Source: Lachnospiraceae bacterium (GTDB taxonomy: Bacteria; Bacillota; Clostridia; Lachnospirales; Lachnospiraceae). Taken from it: DNA of 64,000 bases. Location of the stretch: contig JAILNS010000039.1 in assembly GCA_024691305.1 (NCBI GenBank), positions 62,001 to 126,000 of the forward strand. The letters are read 5' to 3'. Both the position numbers and the translations under genes were made by a program. This document shows, one piece after another, positions 7,855-18,255 of this stretch (position 1 is its first letter; every line of letters starts with the position of its first letter). The notes beneath the pieces were generated by a model. It made no database searches. It was given only the letters and a program-made list of their open reading frames with translations, and was not told the DNA's origin.

Positions 7855-9718
7855 ATTTAGTTTTTAATTCATCGACAGGCATCGGCTTTCCGAACAGATA
7901 GCCCTGTTGAAGATCACAGCCGATCTCTTTTAGGAATTCGGCCTGGGACTCTTCTTCAACGCCTTCGGTAAGAGTCTTAATATCGATCGATCGGGCCATC
8001 TTGACGATACTGTCCAAGATGGCTTTTGATTTATCGTTATCGTTAAAATTCTTTAAGAAGACCATGTCGATCTTGAGCATATCAAAAGAAAACTCTTTAA
8101 GTACATTAAGTGATGAATAGCCGCTTCCGAAATCATCCAGCCATAATTCTATGCCGAGATCTCTGATAGACTGCAGGGTCGATCTTAGATTTCCCGCATC
8201 GGAGGTAAGAGTACTTTCCGTTACTTCTGCATGGAGAAGATCTGCCGGTATATCATATCTTCTTATGACTTCTTTTAACTGTGAACATACATCCATCAGT
8301 TCGAAATCGAGACGTGAAAAATTAACCGAGACAGGCACAGGCTTGCTTCCTGAATCTATGCTGCTTCGGATATCTTTACATACCTGCTCGAGTACAGCGC
8401 GGTCAAGATACTGTATCAGTCTGTATTCTTCGAGGGCAGGTATGAACTCGCCCGGTGATAAGAAACCGTAGTTTGGATCGATCCAGCGGGCAAGAGCTTC
8501 CAGTCCGCAAAGGGTATGATCTTTAGATGAAACAACAGGCTGGTAGTACACCTTGACGTACCCGTTTCTTATGGAACTGCGAAGGTGGGTGATGATATAT
8601 TGTCTTTTATGAAATCCCTCATCCATCTCGTTGTCATATTCACAGTAGAAACTGTCAAAATGTTTTTTTATCGTAGAGCATGCATATCTTGCATGATCGA
8701 GTGCAATTGAAGGATCGTATGATGCACTGTCGGGAGAATACCCTCCTGCTTTCAATGTCAGATGAGTTGACTCATGCTGCCCTCTGACCTCCCTGGTAAG
8801 GTCACTCAGGCGTTTTTTGATATTCTTTTTATCTGTAAGTACCACGAAGTGATCATCGGAATATCTGGCATACAGGTCGTTTTCAAAGTAGGTTTTAACT
8901 TTCTGGGCAGTACTTTTTATGAAGTCGTTTCCGGCATCAAATCCGTACTTTTCGTTAAAGGCCTTGAAATTGGCTATATCAAGAAATAAAAAAAGCTTTC
9001 CTTCGGGACCATCTTCCGCGAGGATCTCGCCTGCTTTTTTTCTGAAATATGACATGTTGGGAAGGCTGGTCAGTTCATCGCGTATGGCTGATGTTTCGAG
9101 ACTTTCGTTTTTTTCCGCTTCGGAAAGACGCTGTGAATAAACGGCTGTCGAAAGCATTACGACAGAAACCCAGAGAGTAAAGAAATTGACCTGGGTAGCA
9201 TATGACATTACTACTTCGGGAGCATTTTTCATCATGTTGTAGAAAAGAACAAAAACGAAAGTCGACAGCAGTATTGAGACCACGGGCCGCCAGTTTATAA
9301 GTCCTACAACAAAGATGACCATCATGACAAAACAGAGGATCTGCTCACCCTTGGTATAATCCGAATATGAAACGCTTATACCGAAGTATAAGGAAACTGC
9401 GGAAAAGATGGCCATGATGATCTTGCCGGGGATGGCTTTTTTGAATCTGCCTTTCAGATAGAATACCGCATAGACAAGCATACAGACAGCTGTTGTAAGA
9501 AGTATCATATACCATGCAAAATGCTGAATGAACCAGAGTCTGGTACGTGTGGGATCACCGGCTATCCATCGTTTGAGTAAACTTAGGAGCATCCATACTT
9601 CAAGTACGATGATAACAACCGACATATAAATACTTGAACGGAAATTGGCGGTGTCAAAAAAAGTGTTTATATCAGCACTCCTTTTTTCCAGACCCAGCCA
9701 GCGTTTTATCTTAGCCAT
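7844..9718 (-). CDS. Membrane GGDEF-EAL protein, likely c-di-GMP phosphodiesterase
   Basis: The 624-residue protein has about six membrane helices (residues 30-185), a GGDEF domain with the active-site loop altered to YSDDHF, and an EAL domain (about 385-620). The EAL catalytic set is visible: EALARW, VNFS, EVTES, LDDFGSG, KIDMVF and TEGVEEE. It should therefore degrade c-di-GMP to pGpG, with the GGDEF domain inactive or acting as a GTP sensor. The ribosome site GGGAGG precedes the ATG. Its end overlaps the nucleotidase gene tail to tail. It counters the diguanylate cyclase at 2064. Confidence 0.9.
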   Translation of the reverse strand: MAKIKRWLGLEKRSADINTFFDTANFRSSIYMSVVIIVLEVWMLLSLLKRWIAGDPTRTRLWFIQHFAWYMILLTTAVCMLVYAVFYLKGRFKKAIPGKIIMAIFSAVSLYFGISVSYSDYTKGEQILCFVMMVIFVVGLINWRPVVSILLSTFVFVLFYNMMKNAPEVVMSYATQVNFFTLWVSVVMLSTAVYSQRLSEAEKNESLETSAIRDELTSLPNMSYFRKKAGEILAEDGPEGKLFLFLDIANFKAFNEKYGFDAGNDFIKSTAQKVKTYFENDLYARYSDDHFVVLTDKKNIKKRLSDLTREVRGQHESTHLTLKAGGYSPDSASYDPSIALDHARYACSTIKKHFDSFYCEYDNEMDEGFHKRQYIITHLRSSIRNGYVKVYYQPVVSSKDHTLCGLEALARWIDPNYGFLSPGEFIPALEEYRLIQYLDRAVLEQVCKDIRSSIDSGSKPVPVSVNFSRLDFELMDVCSQLKEVIRRYDIPADLLHAEVTESTLTSDAGNLRSTLQSIRDLGIELWLDDFGSGYSSLNVLKEFSFDMLKIDMVFLKNFNDNDKSKAILDSIVKMARSIDIKTLTEGVEEESQAEFLKEIGCDLQQGYLFGKPMPVDELKTKFTP

Positions 9719-9904
9719 AACTATCCTCCCGGATTGTATACACTAATACAATATCATTGTAATACTATTTACATCTGATTAACAAAAAATATTTACGAGA
9801 AACAATATACTGTCAAATTAGCAATAATTAACTGTTGTGTCAGATTATTTTTTGATATACTCTATATATCCGTTAATTACAAATCTTATATGGAGGATAA
9901 TACT
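9719..9904. promoter_or_regulatory. Divergent AT-rich promoter region
   Basis: This 186-bp gap separates the oppositely transcribed EAL and chemoreceptor genes. It holds a small inverted repeat, TACAAT (9747-9752) and ATTGTA (9756-9761), near the EAL start, and TATACT at 9856-9861 as a possible -10 for the chemoreceptor. No motility-type sigma-D box is evident. Confidence 0.35.
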
Positions 9905-11332
9905 ATGTTTGGGAAAAAGAGTATGAACGCTTCATCTAAAGACTTGGAGACTAAAATAGAAGAGCTTGAGCAGGCTCTGGAAGCTGAGAAGATCAAGTCT
10001 GACCTTAATTTCAAAATGCTCGAATCAGTTAATAACAGTACACATCTTGGCATATGGATAGCATACTACGATGATGAGGGAAACCAGAGCAGCGTCAGGT
10101 ATTCCGATGAATTCAGGCGAATGCTCGGATACTCTGTTGCGGAACTGCCCGATGACCTTAACGCACTTGGGGGACTTATGCATCCCGATGAAATGGAATC
10201 GGTGTTTGCGGCTTTCGGTGCGGCTGCGTCCGATGTGACCGGAAGAGCCAAATATGATATAGATTACAGATTGCTTACCAGAAATCAGGATTACAGATGG
10301 TTTCATGCGGCAGGTGAATGCATAAGAAAAAAAGACGGTACCCCGGTGGTATTTATAGGAACATTTACGGATATTCATGATCAGAAGATGGCCGAAGAGG
10401 TATTTGAACACGATCACAGGCGTCAGACTGCAGTAGAACTTATGATGCTTGAAGGATCATGGTCCATGGATCTGACTAAATACGATATAGGTGATCCAAA
10501 CTCTCCCATGGTCTTTTCCGACCAGTTCAAGAACATACTTGGATACTCCGGTTCGTCTCCTGAATTTCCGAATATAATGAACAGCTGGATCACCAAGATA
10601 CATCCGGATGATGTTGCCAACGCTTCGGCACAGATGGGACAGCAACTGTCGGATCCCAGCGGAAAGACCGTATTTGATATGGAATACCGGATGAAACATA
10701 AGAACGGTGAGTACGTCTGGGTTCGTGCCTCGAGTCATGTTGTATGGGCATCTGACAGACGTACACCGCTAATGGCCGCCGGAACTATCCTTGATATATC
10801 CGATGAAAAGAAAAATGCTATGAGATTCAGGGATGAGATGGCTCCTAATATAGAGAATTTAAGACGCGGTATCACCGAGATAGCCAAGACAGTCGATTCC
10901 GCAACAAGGCAGATGAACGATATGGCAGAACGTCAGACAGATGTTGCCGAATCCGCCAAAAAGATAGAAGAGTCGGTTGATGCTTCAATGGGTATCATTA
11001 CCAGTATTCAGAATATCGCAGACCAGACCAATCTGCTGTCATTAAATGCAAGCATTGAAGCGGCACGTGCAGGAGAAGTGGGAAGAGGTTTTGCGGTTGT
11101 TGCAGGTGAAGTACAGAATCTGTCCAACTCAACCAAAGAAACCACCGGACAGATAGCCGATATCTTAAATACCATGAATGATTCCGTTGAAGATATGCTC
11201 GGCAAGATAACACAGATCAGTGAAGGCGTGACGAATGAAAGCGCTGAAATGCAGGAGATCGATGCCACGATAGGCGAATTGCATCGTGCAGCCGATGAAA
11301 TAGCAGCCATGGCTGAAACACTTTACAACTGA
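9905..11332 (+). CDS. Soluble PAS-PAS methyl-accepting chemotaxis transducer
   Basis: The start is placed at ATG 9905 because GGAGG at 9892-9896 overlaps the upstream ATG at 9890 and sits 8 nt before 9905. The 475-residue product has no membrane segment or HAMP. After a short coiled coil come two PAS domains (about 50-160 and 175-295), then a chemoreceptor signalling hairpin whose tip reads [21 protein letters not shown]. It is expected to sense a cytoplasmic cue such as redox state or a ligand and control CheA. The signalling domain is short, with little room for methylation helices. It converges on the hybrid kinase gene with a 10-bp overlap. Confidence 0.85.
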   Translation: MFGKKSMNASSKDLETKIEELEQALEAEKIKSDLNFKMLESVNNSTHLGIWIAYYDDEGNQSSVRYSDEFRRMLGYSVAELPDDLNALGGLMHPDEMESVFAAFGAAASDVTGRAKYDIDYRLLTRNQDYRWFHAAGECIRKKDGTPVVFIGTFTDIHDQKMAEEVFEHDHRRQTAVELMMLEGSWSMDLTKYDIGDPNSPMVFSDQFKNILGYSGSSPEFPNIMNSWITKIHPDDVANASAQMGQQLSDPSGKTVFDMEYRMKHKNGEYVWVRASSHVVWASDRRTPLMAAGTILDISDEKKNAMRFRDEMAPNIENLRRGITEIAKTVDSATRQMNDMAERQTDVAESAKKIEESVDASMGIITSIQNIADQTNLLSLNASIEAARAGEVGRGFAVVAGEVQNLSNSTKETTGQIADILNTMNDSVEDMLGKITQISEGVTNESAEMQEIDATIGELHRAADEIAAMAETLYN

Positions 11333-13734
11333 GATATTATTTTTTCCGCCGGAATATGAGCGCGGAGAATGCGGGCCAGGTCGGAGGTCGTCATCGGTTT
11401 ACTCAGATAATCCGTAAATCCGTTTGACAGATACTCTTCTCTGGCCCCTAATATTGCATTTGCGGTAAGTGCAATATAAGGAGTATCTTCGTTTAGGTTA
11501 CCGGCTGTCGAATGTGACTTCTTTAATGCCTCTATTCCGTCCATACCCGGCATCATATGGTCCAGGAAGATGATATCGTATTTTTGCTTACATATCAGGT
11601 CGAGCATTTCAGCACCGCTCTTACAGCAGTCTACATTGGGTGTGGTTATATTGAGCAGCCTTGATGCCACTATCAGGTTGATCTTGTTATCGTCCACGAC
11701 GAGAAGTCTTGCATCGGGACAACGGAAGGTATCAAGATCATTTTTGTGTTCTTCATTGTCCGTCTTTCGATTTTCTTCGCTGAATTCTCCGATAGGAGTT
11801 TCATCGGCTATCCTCTGCGGGATAACGGCAATAAATTCCGTGCCTTTACCGTATTCGCTCTCACAGGTTATGCTTCCGCCCATGTTTTTGATGAAGTTGG
11901 CTGTGATCGCAAGACCGAGTCCTGTACCTTCTATGTTTTTATTTTTTTTATAATCCAGTCTTTCGAACTGTTTAAATAGACGGTCCTTGTCTTCTTCGCG
12001 TATACCGATCCCGGTATCTTTTACGGAGATTATAAGAGCCGGAGCTGTTTCTTTATTATCCGGATCATTCGTCTGACCCATATATGCTTTTAATGTGACG
12101 GATCCTTTTTCAGTATATTTAACCGCATTGTTCATGAGATTTATGATTATCTCGCGGATCCTTCTTGAATCGCCGATGAGTTTTCGGGGAAGCTTGTCCG
12201 ATATATCATGATCAAGTTCAAGACCTTTTTCCTGTGCTCTGACGCGGAGCATATTTATCACACTGCGTAAAAGCTCTGAGATATCATACTCTTCCGATAC
12301 AAATTCGATCTTACCCTGTTCGATCTTGGAGAAGTCGAGTATGTCATTTATGAGTTCCAAAAGGGATATGCTCGCATCCTTTACGTTTTGAGCATAGTCT
12401 TTGACCGTGTCGTTTATATCCTCGCGTAAGATGAGCTCGTTCATTCCTATTATCGCATTGATGGGAGTTCTTATCTCGTGGGACATATTGGCAAGAAATG
12501 CCGATTTGGCTGCATTTGATGCCTGTGCTTCGGAGGTCTGGATGCTCATCTTGTATATATTGGACATTTCATGATATATGGATATGACTAACAGGGATAT
12601 GAGTCCGAGAACTATATATGAACCGTCATTGGAATGACCCTCGATGGAATTGTGTATTATCTCGATTATCGCAAACATTATGAATGTCAGGAATCCTATG
12701 GCTATTATGGTATAGTCCCTGTTCTTTTTTACAAAAAGATCATAGACCACGATGATTAGCGTGATCAGGATTATGATCGCAGTGATGAGATTGATCAGCA
12801 AAAGATTACTGTTAAAGTCTGCAATGTTTGTGAAATGCATGAATGAAAATACCAGAAAATCTATTATGACTACAATGTTAACGATATTAAAAATATTCTG
12901 GTATCTGCGTTTTTGCAAAATATTAAGATACAGGATAAAGGGGAACGGAAGCAGGAGTTCGATCATAAACTCGGTAACTCCGTCCACAAAATAGTTATCA
13001 TACAAAAAAGGATATGTCAAATTGTCGAGTATGAGCCATGCCGATGCTGCAAATACCGCTACGGCCAGATAGAGAAGGGCAAAACTCTTCCTGGTATATA
13101 TCCTGTAGATCAGACAAAGTATCAGTACCAGCAGGTCGAATATCTGGATCGAAAATGCCAGTAAAAGTATGAAACGGTTAGCCTTTAATAAAGTATAAAA
13201 GAAACCATGATCGTTTCCGATATAGCATACCGGGAGAACCAGACTGTCAGAGAACAGATCCCATCTTACGATGGTAAGTGTCTTTCCGGCGTCTTCGGGA
13301 TTGATCTTAATGGGAAGCCACATGTTTTTGGCGTTTATTCCATATGGTGTCACCCTGATCTCGTAGGATTCTCTTTGTTCACCGTCTATTTCCACACTGA
13401 AGTTTTTACCGGTGTTGTAATAGATATAGAATTCATCGGGAATGGAGTCCGGGAGAACGGTATTTAAGCGAACGATGTCCTCACCGGTGATATCTATAGT
13501 GGCAGGGACAGATGTTATGGTCTCGGTGTTTCCGTTTATATCCGTATGGGTCCATGTGTTAGGGTATACTTCGCATTCCGGATCGAAGAAAGAAGGATTA
13601 TGAATGCAGTGCTGGGCAATAAAATAAAATGTTGCCGTGCAGACAAGCAGTATAAAAAGTATTAAATGTATTACCTTATATGCCTTATCCGATGCCGATC
13701 GGATCTTTTGTGTTTCATCCGTGCTCTTTGTCAT
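11323..13734 (-). CDS. Membrane hybrid sensor histidine kinase with receiver domain
   Basis: This 803-residue protein has an N-terminal anchor, an extracellular beta-rich sensor (about 45-180), seven membrane helices resembling 7TMR-DISM receptors (about 185-390), HisKA with SHEIRTP, HATPase_c with N and G boxes (GTGLGLAI) and a C-terminal receiver (VVDDNKIN, phospho-Asp in [11 protein letters not shown]). It should autophosphorylate and pass phosphate to its own receiver. No HPt domain is attached, so an outside HPt such as that of the 18256 kinase may continue the relay; that link is inference. The ribosome site AAAGGA lies before the ATG. Confidence 0.9.
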   Translation of the reverse strand: MTKSTDETQKIRSASDKAYKVIHLILFILLVCTATFYFIAQHCIHNPSFFDPECEVYPNTWTHTDINGNTETITSVPATIDITGEDIVRLNTVLPDSIPDEFYIYYNTGKNFSVEIDGEQRESYEIRVTPYGINAKNMWLPIKINPEDAGKTLTIVRWDLFSDSLVLPVCYIGNDHGFFYTLLKANRFILLLAFSIQIFDLLVLILCLIYRIYTRKSFALLYLAVAVFAASAWLILDNLTYPFLYDNYFVDGVTEFMIELLLPFPFILYLNILQKRRYQNIFNIVNIVVIIDFLVFSFMHFTNIADFNSNLLLINLITAIIILITLIIVVYDLFVKKNRDYTIIAIGFLTFIMFAIIEIIHNSIEGHSNDGSYIVLGLISLLVISIYHEMSNIYKMSIQTSEAQASNAAKSAFLANMSHEIRTPINAIIGMNELILREDINDTVKDYAQNVKDASISLLELINDILDFSKIEQGKIEFVSEEYDISELLRSVINMLRVRAQEKGLELDHDISDKLPRKLIGDSRRIREIIINLMNNAVKYTEKGSVTLKAYMGQTNDPDNKETAPALIISVKDTGIGIREEDKDRLFKQFERLDYKKNKNIEGTGLGLAITANFIKNMGGSITCESEYGKGTEFIAVIPQRIADETPIGEFSEENRKTDNEEHKNDLDTFRCPDARLLVVDDNKINLIVASRLLNITTPNVDCCKSGAEMLDLICKQKYDIIFLDHMMPGMDGIEALKKSHSTAGNLNEDTPYIALTANAILGAREEYLSNGFTDYLSKPMTTSDLARILRAHIPAEKIISQL

Positions 13735-13812
13735 AATAGATTCCTTTGGGATTTTGTTTCGGTTATCTGATATTTTAACTTATCGTAAGATAAAAAGACA
13801 GAGTTTACGACA

Positions 13813-14775
13813 TCATTTAACAGACTGCTCAGATTTTAGATTTACGATTATTATGCCTGCGACAACAAGGAGAAGAGCAAGCAGACCTCTTAAGGAAAAT
13901 GCTTCTTTGTTCTCACCGAGAAAAATTGCGGAAAGCAGTACACCCATGATGGGATTCATGAACCCGAGAATGGAAACACGGCTAACAGGATTATGCTTAA
14001 GAAGTATACCCCACAGTGTATAGGCGCCGGCAGATATAAATCCCATATATACCAGATTCATATAACAGGATATGCCCGGGAAATTAAGAGAGCCGCCCAT
14101 AAAAAGACCTATTATGAATAAAACCGCACCGCCCAGCATGAACTGGTATCCGCTTAAGATCACCGGATTTTCGTATTTTGAAAAGATCTTTATAAAACAT
14201 CCGCTAAAAGCATAAAACAGGGCAGCTGCGAGCATCGCACCCTCTCCTTGCAGTGTGATCTGTCCGCTTAAAAGGTCGCTTCCGTTTCCAAGTATCATTA
14301 CGATACCGGAAAAGCCGATGATACATCCTATGATTTTTTTGATGCTTCTTCTTTCCGTGCGGAAAAGATATATGGCAAGCAGGATGGCAAAAAAATTACC
14401 CGAAGCGTTTATGACGGATCCTCTTACTCCGCTCGTGTGAGCAAGGGAGAGAAAGAAGAAATAGTATTGTCCGACCGTTTGAAACAAGGAGAGGTAAAAG
14501 ATGTATTTAAGTGATGCTTTAGCAGGTATCAGGAGCTTACGGGAGATAAGAGAACCGAAAAATATGGTCATCAGTCCGGCCAGAACAAATCTTGCACCTG
14601 CGAGCATAAGCCTGGATGCGGTATCGTCCGGACCTATACCGAACAGTTCGTATGCTATCTTTATAGCAGGGGTTGCGGAACCCCACAGGATGCAGCAAAA
14701 AAGTGCAGTCATCACAACTACGGGAAAGACGGTCCAGATATTCTTCTTATTACGGGTTTCGTTTAGTTCGTTCAT
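13813..14775 (-). CDS. EamA/DMT-superfamily metabolite transporter
   Basis: Ten hydrophobic helices in two repeated halves mark this as an EamA (RhaT/YdcZ-type) drug/metabolite transporter, probably an exporter in the cytoplasmic membrane. The start is set at 14775, giving 320 residues, because a GTGAGG ribosome site lies just before it. The extended -10 TGATATACT (minus strand, -10 at 14801-14806) lies between this ATG and the longer frame's beginning at 14820. The substrate is unknown. Cysteine synthase starts divergently nearby, so export of cysteine-related compounds is a guess without direct support. Confidence 0.85.
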   Translation of the reverse strand: MNELNETRNKKNIWTVFPVVVMTALFCCILWGSATPAIKIAYELFGIGPDDTASRLMLAGARFVLAGLMTIFFGSLISRKLLIPAKASLKYIFYLSLFQTVGQYYFFFLSLAHTSGVRGSVINASGNFFAILLAIYLFRTERRSIKKIIGCIIGFSGIVMILGNGSDLLSGQITLQGEGAMLAAALFYAFSGCFIKIFSKYENPVILSGYQFMLGGAVLFIIGLFMGGSLNFPGISCYMNLVYMGFISAGAYTLWGILLKHNPVSRVSILGFMNPIMGVLLSAIFLGENKEAFSLRGLLALLLVVAGIIIVNLKSEQSVK

Positions 14776-14800
14776 ATATACCTCACTTATCGTTCGGTAT

Positions 14801-14809
14801 AGTATATCA
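14801..14809 (-). promoter_or_regulatory. Extended -10 promoter of the EamA gene
   Basis: On the minus strand TGA is followed by TATACT, an extended -10 element. Predicted transcription starts near 14794, giving a leader of about 20 nt to the ATG at 14775. Confidence 0.5.
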
Positions 14810-14876
14810 CAGATACCCAAGGTAATTCTTGCCAGGTTTTAAGATAAGCAGTATTATTAACTTCGGTCTTAAAATT

Positions 14877-14904
14877 CACCGGTAATATATATAACAGACC
14901 GGTG
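14877..14904. promoter_or_regulatory. Inverted repeat upstream of cysteine synthase
   Basis: CACCGGT (14877-14883) and ACCGGTG (14898-14904) form a perfect 7-bp inverted repeat with a 14-nt centre, about 50 bp before the cysK start. It may be a repressor site or a leader hairpin. No T-box features were recognised. Confidence 0.4.
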
Positions 14905-14952
14905 AGAGGATATATGATTTTTTGATAAGATTATTTGAAAAGGAAAAAGATC

Positions 14953-15885
14953 ATGATATGTGAAAATGTTTTGGAATATATAGGACATACCCCGATCATC
15001 AGACTTAACCGGATGAACGATCCTGATGCCGCAGAGGTGCTGGTAAAATATGAGGGCTTAAACGTAGGCGGATCCATAAAGACGCGTACCGCATACAATA
15101 TGATCAAAAAAGCCTTAAAAGACGGGATCATCCATGACGATACGATAATAGTCGAGCCTACGAGCGGTAACCAGGGAATCGGTCTTGCGCTTATAGGTGC
15201 GGTCATGGGATATGAAACAAGGATCATAATGCCTGACAGTGTCAGCGCTGAAAGGCGACTGCTTGTTAAGCATTACGGAGCTGAAGTCATCCTGGTGCAT
15301 GATGCAGGTGATATAGGTGCATGTATGGATGAGTGCCTGCAGACGGCACTTAAGATGGCAGACGAAGACCCGAGAGTCTATATCCCGCAGCAGTTTGAGA
15401 ATCCGGCGAATCCCAAGGTACACAAACACCATACGGGACTTGAGATACTCGAACAGGTTGCCGGTCCGATACATGGATTTTGTTCAGGAATCGGGACAGG
15501 CGGAACGATAAGCGGTATAGGAGAAACCTTAAAAGCCCAGTATCCTGACATTGAGATATGGGCGGTCGAACCTGAAAATGCCGCGATCCTTGCGGGAGGA
15601 AACATAGGTACTCATCTGCAGATGGGCATAGGAGACGGGATAATCCCAAAGAATCTTAATCAGAGTATTTATGATGATATATATATAGTTACTGATGAGG
15701 AAGCGATAAGTACCGCAAAGGATCTGGCGCGCAAGGAAGGCATAATGTGCGGTATAAGTTCGGGAACCAATGTGGCTGCGGCTCTTAAACTTGCTAAGAA
15801 ACTCGGAAAAGGCAAGACGGTCGTCACGGTTCTTCCGGACACTGCAGAAAGGTATTTCTCAACGCCGCTTTTTGAAAATGACTGA
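14953..15885 (+). CDS. cysK: Cysteine synthase A (O-acetylserine sulfhydrylase)
   Basis: The enzyme joins sulfide to O-acetylserine using PLP. The start is ATG 14953, 310 residues, with AGGA 8 nt upstream; a TTG at 14935 is in frame but less likely. Family motifs are the PLP-lysine region GGSIKTR, PTSGNQGIG, GIGTGGTISGIG and LPDTAERY. The usual SVKDR around the PLP lysine reads SIKTR here, a change from Asp to Thr next to the active site. Related beta-replacing enzymes remain possible, but the overall match favours CysK. It is followed at once by a strong terminator, so it is transcribed alone. Confidence 0.88.
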   Translation: MICENVLEYIGHTPIIRLNRMNDPDAAEVLVKYEGLNVGGSIKTRTAYNMIKKALKDGIIHDDTIIVEPTSGNQGIGLALIGAVMGYETRIIMPDSVSAERRLLVKHYGAEVILVHDAGDIGACMDECLQTALKMADEDPRVYIPQQFENPANPKVHKHHTGLEILEQVAGPIHGFCSGIGTGGTISGIGETLKAQYPDIEIWAVEPENAAILAGGNIGTHLQMGIGDGIIPKNLNQSIYDDIYIVTDEEAISTAKDLARKEGIMCGISSGTNVAAALKLAKKLGKGKTVVTVLPDTAERYFSTPLFEND

Positions 15886-15891
15886 TACCTC

Positions 15892-15922
15892 AAACCGTGA
15901 GATCACATCTCACGGTTTTTTT
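15892..15922 (+). terminator. Intrinsic terminator after cysK
   Basis: AAACCGTGAGA (15892-15902) and TCTCACGGTTT (15908-15918) form an 11-bp stem with a 5-nt loop and run into T7 (15916-15922). Confidence 0.93.
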
Positions 15923-16030
15923 GTTTATAAAAAAGGTCTATTTGTTTGTAAAAGTTGCTTAATGTCGCTTATTTTCGCTGTTATTAAGATACTTTTATGA
16001 TATTATATCTATATATATATGATCTGGATT

Positions 16031-16086
16031 CACACGCCGGGAGAAAACTGAGTAAACAGCAGGTCCCTTTGGCGTTTTTAGCGTGT
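16031..16086 (+). promoter_or_regulatory. Candidate terminator/antiterminator leader of the HD-GYP gene
   Basis: CGCCGGGA (16035-16042) can pair with TCCC (16064-16067) and GGCG (16071-16074), with CTG/CAG inside, and is followed by T5 (16075-16079). That is terminator-like. Alternatively ACACGC (16032-16037) pairs with GCGTGT (16081-16086), using bases needed by the first fold. The ribosome site and GTG start follow at 16093. The layout suggests a riboregulator. It does not match the c-di-GMP (GEMM) aptamer motifs I know. Confidence 0.4.
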
Positions 16087-16106
16087 AAAAACGGAGGAAT
16101 CAATAA

Positions 16107-18242
16107 GTGAAAAACCGCTTTACCCAAATAGATCGTAACAGCATGATGCGTGCCATATGTGCCATCATAGGTACAGCCGTCAACGTCCTGTTGTCTTTTG
16201 TTACATATAAGACAGGGCTTCCGTTTTATTTTGACACGATCGGAACTATCGGAGTTACTGCTCTGGGCGGTGTTTTCCCCGGTGTTATGACCGCAGTTTT
16301 ATCCAATCTGATATGTACGCTGTTTAATCACAATGCATTATATTTTGCGGTAATGAATGCCGCAGTAGCATTGTGTACTTACTGGATAATTAACAAAAAT
16401 CATTTAAAAAAGATAACACGATATATTGCACTTGTACTGTCATTGGCAGTTGTAAGCGGGATATTGGGCGCTTTGATCCAGTGGCATTTATTCGGCAGTC
16501 CGCAAAACAGTGGTATAGCGGATGCTATCGGTGCCGTGAAAGATGCTTTGGGACTTCCGCCGCTCATAGTCTATATTATCGTAAACATTCTGATCAACAT
16601 TCTTGATAAAGGCGCTTGTGCACTGGTAGCACTCTTTGTTGCATGGCTGGCTCCGGATAAGATAAGGATAGGTATAACGAATAGCGGATGGAAACAGGCA
16701 CCCTTATCAAAATCCGAAAAAAAGGCAATAGGAGAGTGGAGTAAGGATGTAAATCACTCTGTACGTACACGAATCACGTTGCTTTTTGGGGTGATATCAA
16801 TAGTATTCCTGATAGTGATGGGAGTGGTTGGCTTATCACTGTTTTTCAATTATCTGAAAACCGAACATACCGATATGGCAAATAATATCGTGGAACTGGC
16901 TGCAGAAGTCATTGATGCCGATATGATCGATGAGTATATCTCAACGGACGGAGAAATCGAAGGATATGAAGAAACAAGGGATATGCTTGCTAAGATAATG
17001 GAGAGCTCCCCTGATATAAAAAACCTGTATGTGATCAAATTCACTAAAGATGAAGGATATTATTTTGTTTTTGATATAGTGCCCACCGGGGATACAAGTC
17101 GTACCCCTGCCGAAAAGGTATACTCCGTTTCGAGATTCGGAGATGCTCTTTCGGGATTAAGAGCGGGTGAGGAGGTTGAACCGGTTGAAACTGGTGGTTC
17201 ATCCGGACGTTTTATATCCGTATATAAGCCGGTATATGACAGCGAAGGCAAGTGTGTCTGCTATACCGGTGTGGACGTGTCCATATCGGATATGACTCAA
17301 TACGGAATATCCTTTTTGATCAAGATGGTACTGATAATATCAGCTTTTGTTATCCTGATACTTGTAGGCTCGGTATGGGTTACCAGTTACTATACCGTAT
17401 ATCCGATAAGCAGTATCGCATCAAGTGTCGACGGATTTGTGGAGGCCGGTGATGATCAGGCAAAAATAGATGAACAGGTCAGGAAACTCAGAAAACTTGA
17501 TGTACGGACTGACGATGAGATAGAAAAGATGTATCTGTCCCTATGTAAGATGGCTGCCGGTACGGCTGAACAGATGAGAGAGATCAGGCATTATACCGAA
17601 TCGACGGCACAGATGCAAAACGGTCTTATCGTAACCATGGCGGACATGGTGGAGAGCAGGGATTCCGATACCGGTGCGCATGTTCAGAAGACAGCCGCAT
17701 ATGTAAGGATCATTTTAAACGGCCTTAAGAAAAAAGGATATTACGCCGAAAAACTCACTCCCAAATATATGTCGGATGTGGAAATGTCCGCGCCTCTTCA
17801 TGATGTGGGTAAGGTAAACATTTCAGATAAAGTGTTAAATAAACCCGGAAAACTTACGGATGAAGAATATGAGATCATGAAGACCCATACCACCGCAGGC
17901 AAAAATATCATAGAAAAAGCCATAAGTTCGGTAAAGGGAGAAAGTTACCTTAGAGAAGCAAGAAATATGGCGGGATACCATCATGAAAGATGGGACGGAA
18001 AAGGATATCCGGAGGGACTGCACGGAGAAGTCATACCGCTTTCTGCCCGTATAATGGCGGTTGCAGATGTGTTTGATGCACTCGCATCTCCGCGTGTTTA
18101 TAAGCCGGCATTTCCGCTTGAAAAAGCTCTCGGAATAATCCAGGAAGGCTCCGGTACACAGTTTGATCCCAAATGTGTGGAGGTGTTTATGGATTCCCTG
18201 GATGAAGTAAAGGCTGTTCTTAGGAAATATCAGGATTCGTGA
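16107..18242 (+). CDS. Membrane sensor with HD-GYP c-di-GMP phosphodiesterase domain
   Basis: The start is GTG, chosen because GGAGG lies 9 nt upstream. The 711-residue protein has about five N-terminal membrane helices resembling an ECF-substrate-binding or MASE-like module (to about residue 190), another helix near 235, an extracellular Cache-like sensor (about 255-400), a helix near 415, a linker and an HD-GYP domain (about 510-705). The catalytic motifs are HDVGK and HHERWDGKGYPEGL. HD-GYP enzymes hydrolyse c-di-GMP to GMP or pGpG. It heads a run of four signalling genes with gaps of 12-36 bp, so it is probably the first gene of an operon. Confidence 0.88.
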   Translation: MKNRFTQIDRNSMMRAICAIIGTAVNVLLSFVTYKTGLPFYFDTIGTIGVTALGGVFPGVMTAVLSNLICTLFNHNALYFAVMNAAVALCTYWIINKNHLKKITRYIALVLSLAVVSGILGALIQWHLFGSPQNSGIADAIGAVKDALGLPPLIVYIIVNILINILDKGACALVALFVAWLAPDKIRIGITNSGWKQAPLSKSEKKAIGEWSKDVNHSVRTRITLLFGVISIVFLIVMGVVGLSLFFNYLKTEHTDMANNIVELAAEVIDADMIDEYISTDGEIEGYEETRDMLAKIMESSPDIKNLYVIKFTKDEGYYFVFDIVPTGDTSRTPAEKVYSVSRFGDALSGLRAGEEVEPVETGGSSGRFISVYKPVYDSEGKCVCYTGVDVSISDMTQYGISFLIKMVLIISAFVILILVGSVWVTSYYTVYPISSIASSVDGFVEAGDDQAKIDEQVRKLRKLDVRTDDEIEKMYLSLCKMAAGTAEQMREIRHYTESTAQMQNGLIVTMADMVESRDSDTGAHVQKTAAYVRIILNGLKKKGYYAEKLTPKYMSDVEMSAPLHDVGKVNISDKVLNKPGKLTDEEYEIMKTHTTAGKNIIEKAISSVKGESYLREARNMAGYHHERWDGKGYPEGLHGEVIPLSARIMAVADVFDALASPRVYKPAFPLEKALGIIQEGSGTQFDPKCVEVFMDSLDEVKAVLRKYQDS

Positions 18243-18255
18243 CGGAGGATGGCAA

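Noticed and set aside
14830-14952. A T-box leader for cysK
   Set aside because: Only one short inverted repeat is seen, with no T-box consensus or terminator before the gene.
16021-16106. A c-di-GMP (GEMM) riboswitch
   Set aside because: The conserved GEMM aptamer sequences are absent although the gene controlled is a c-di-GMP enzyme.
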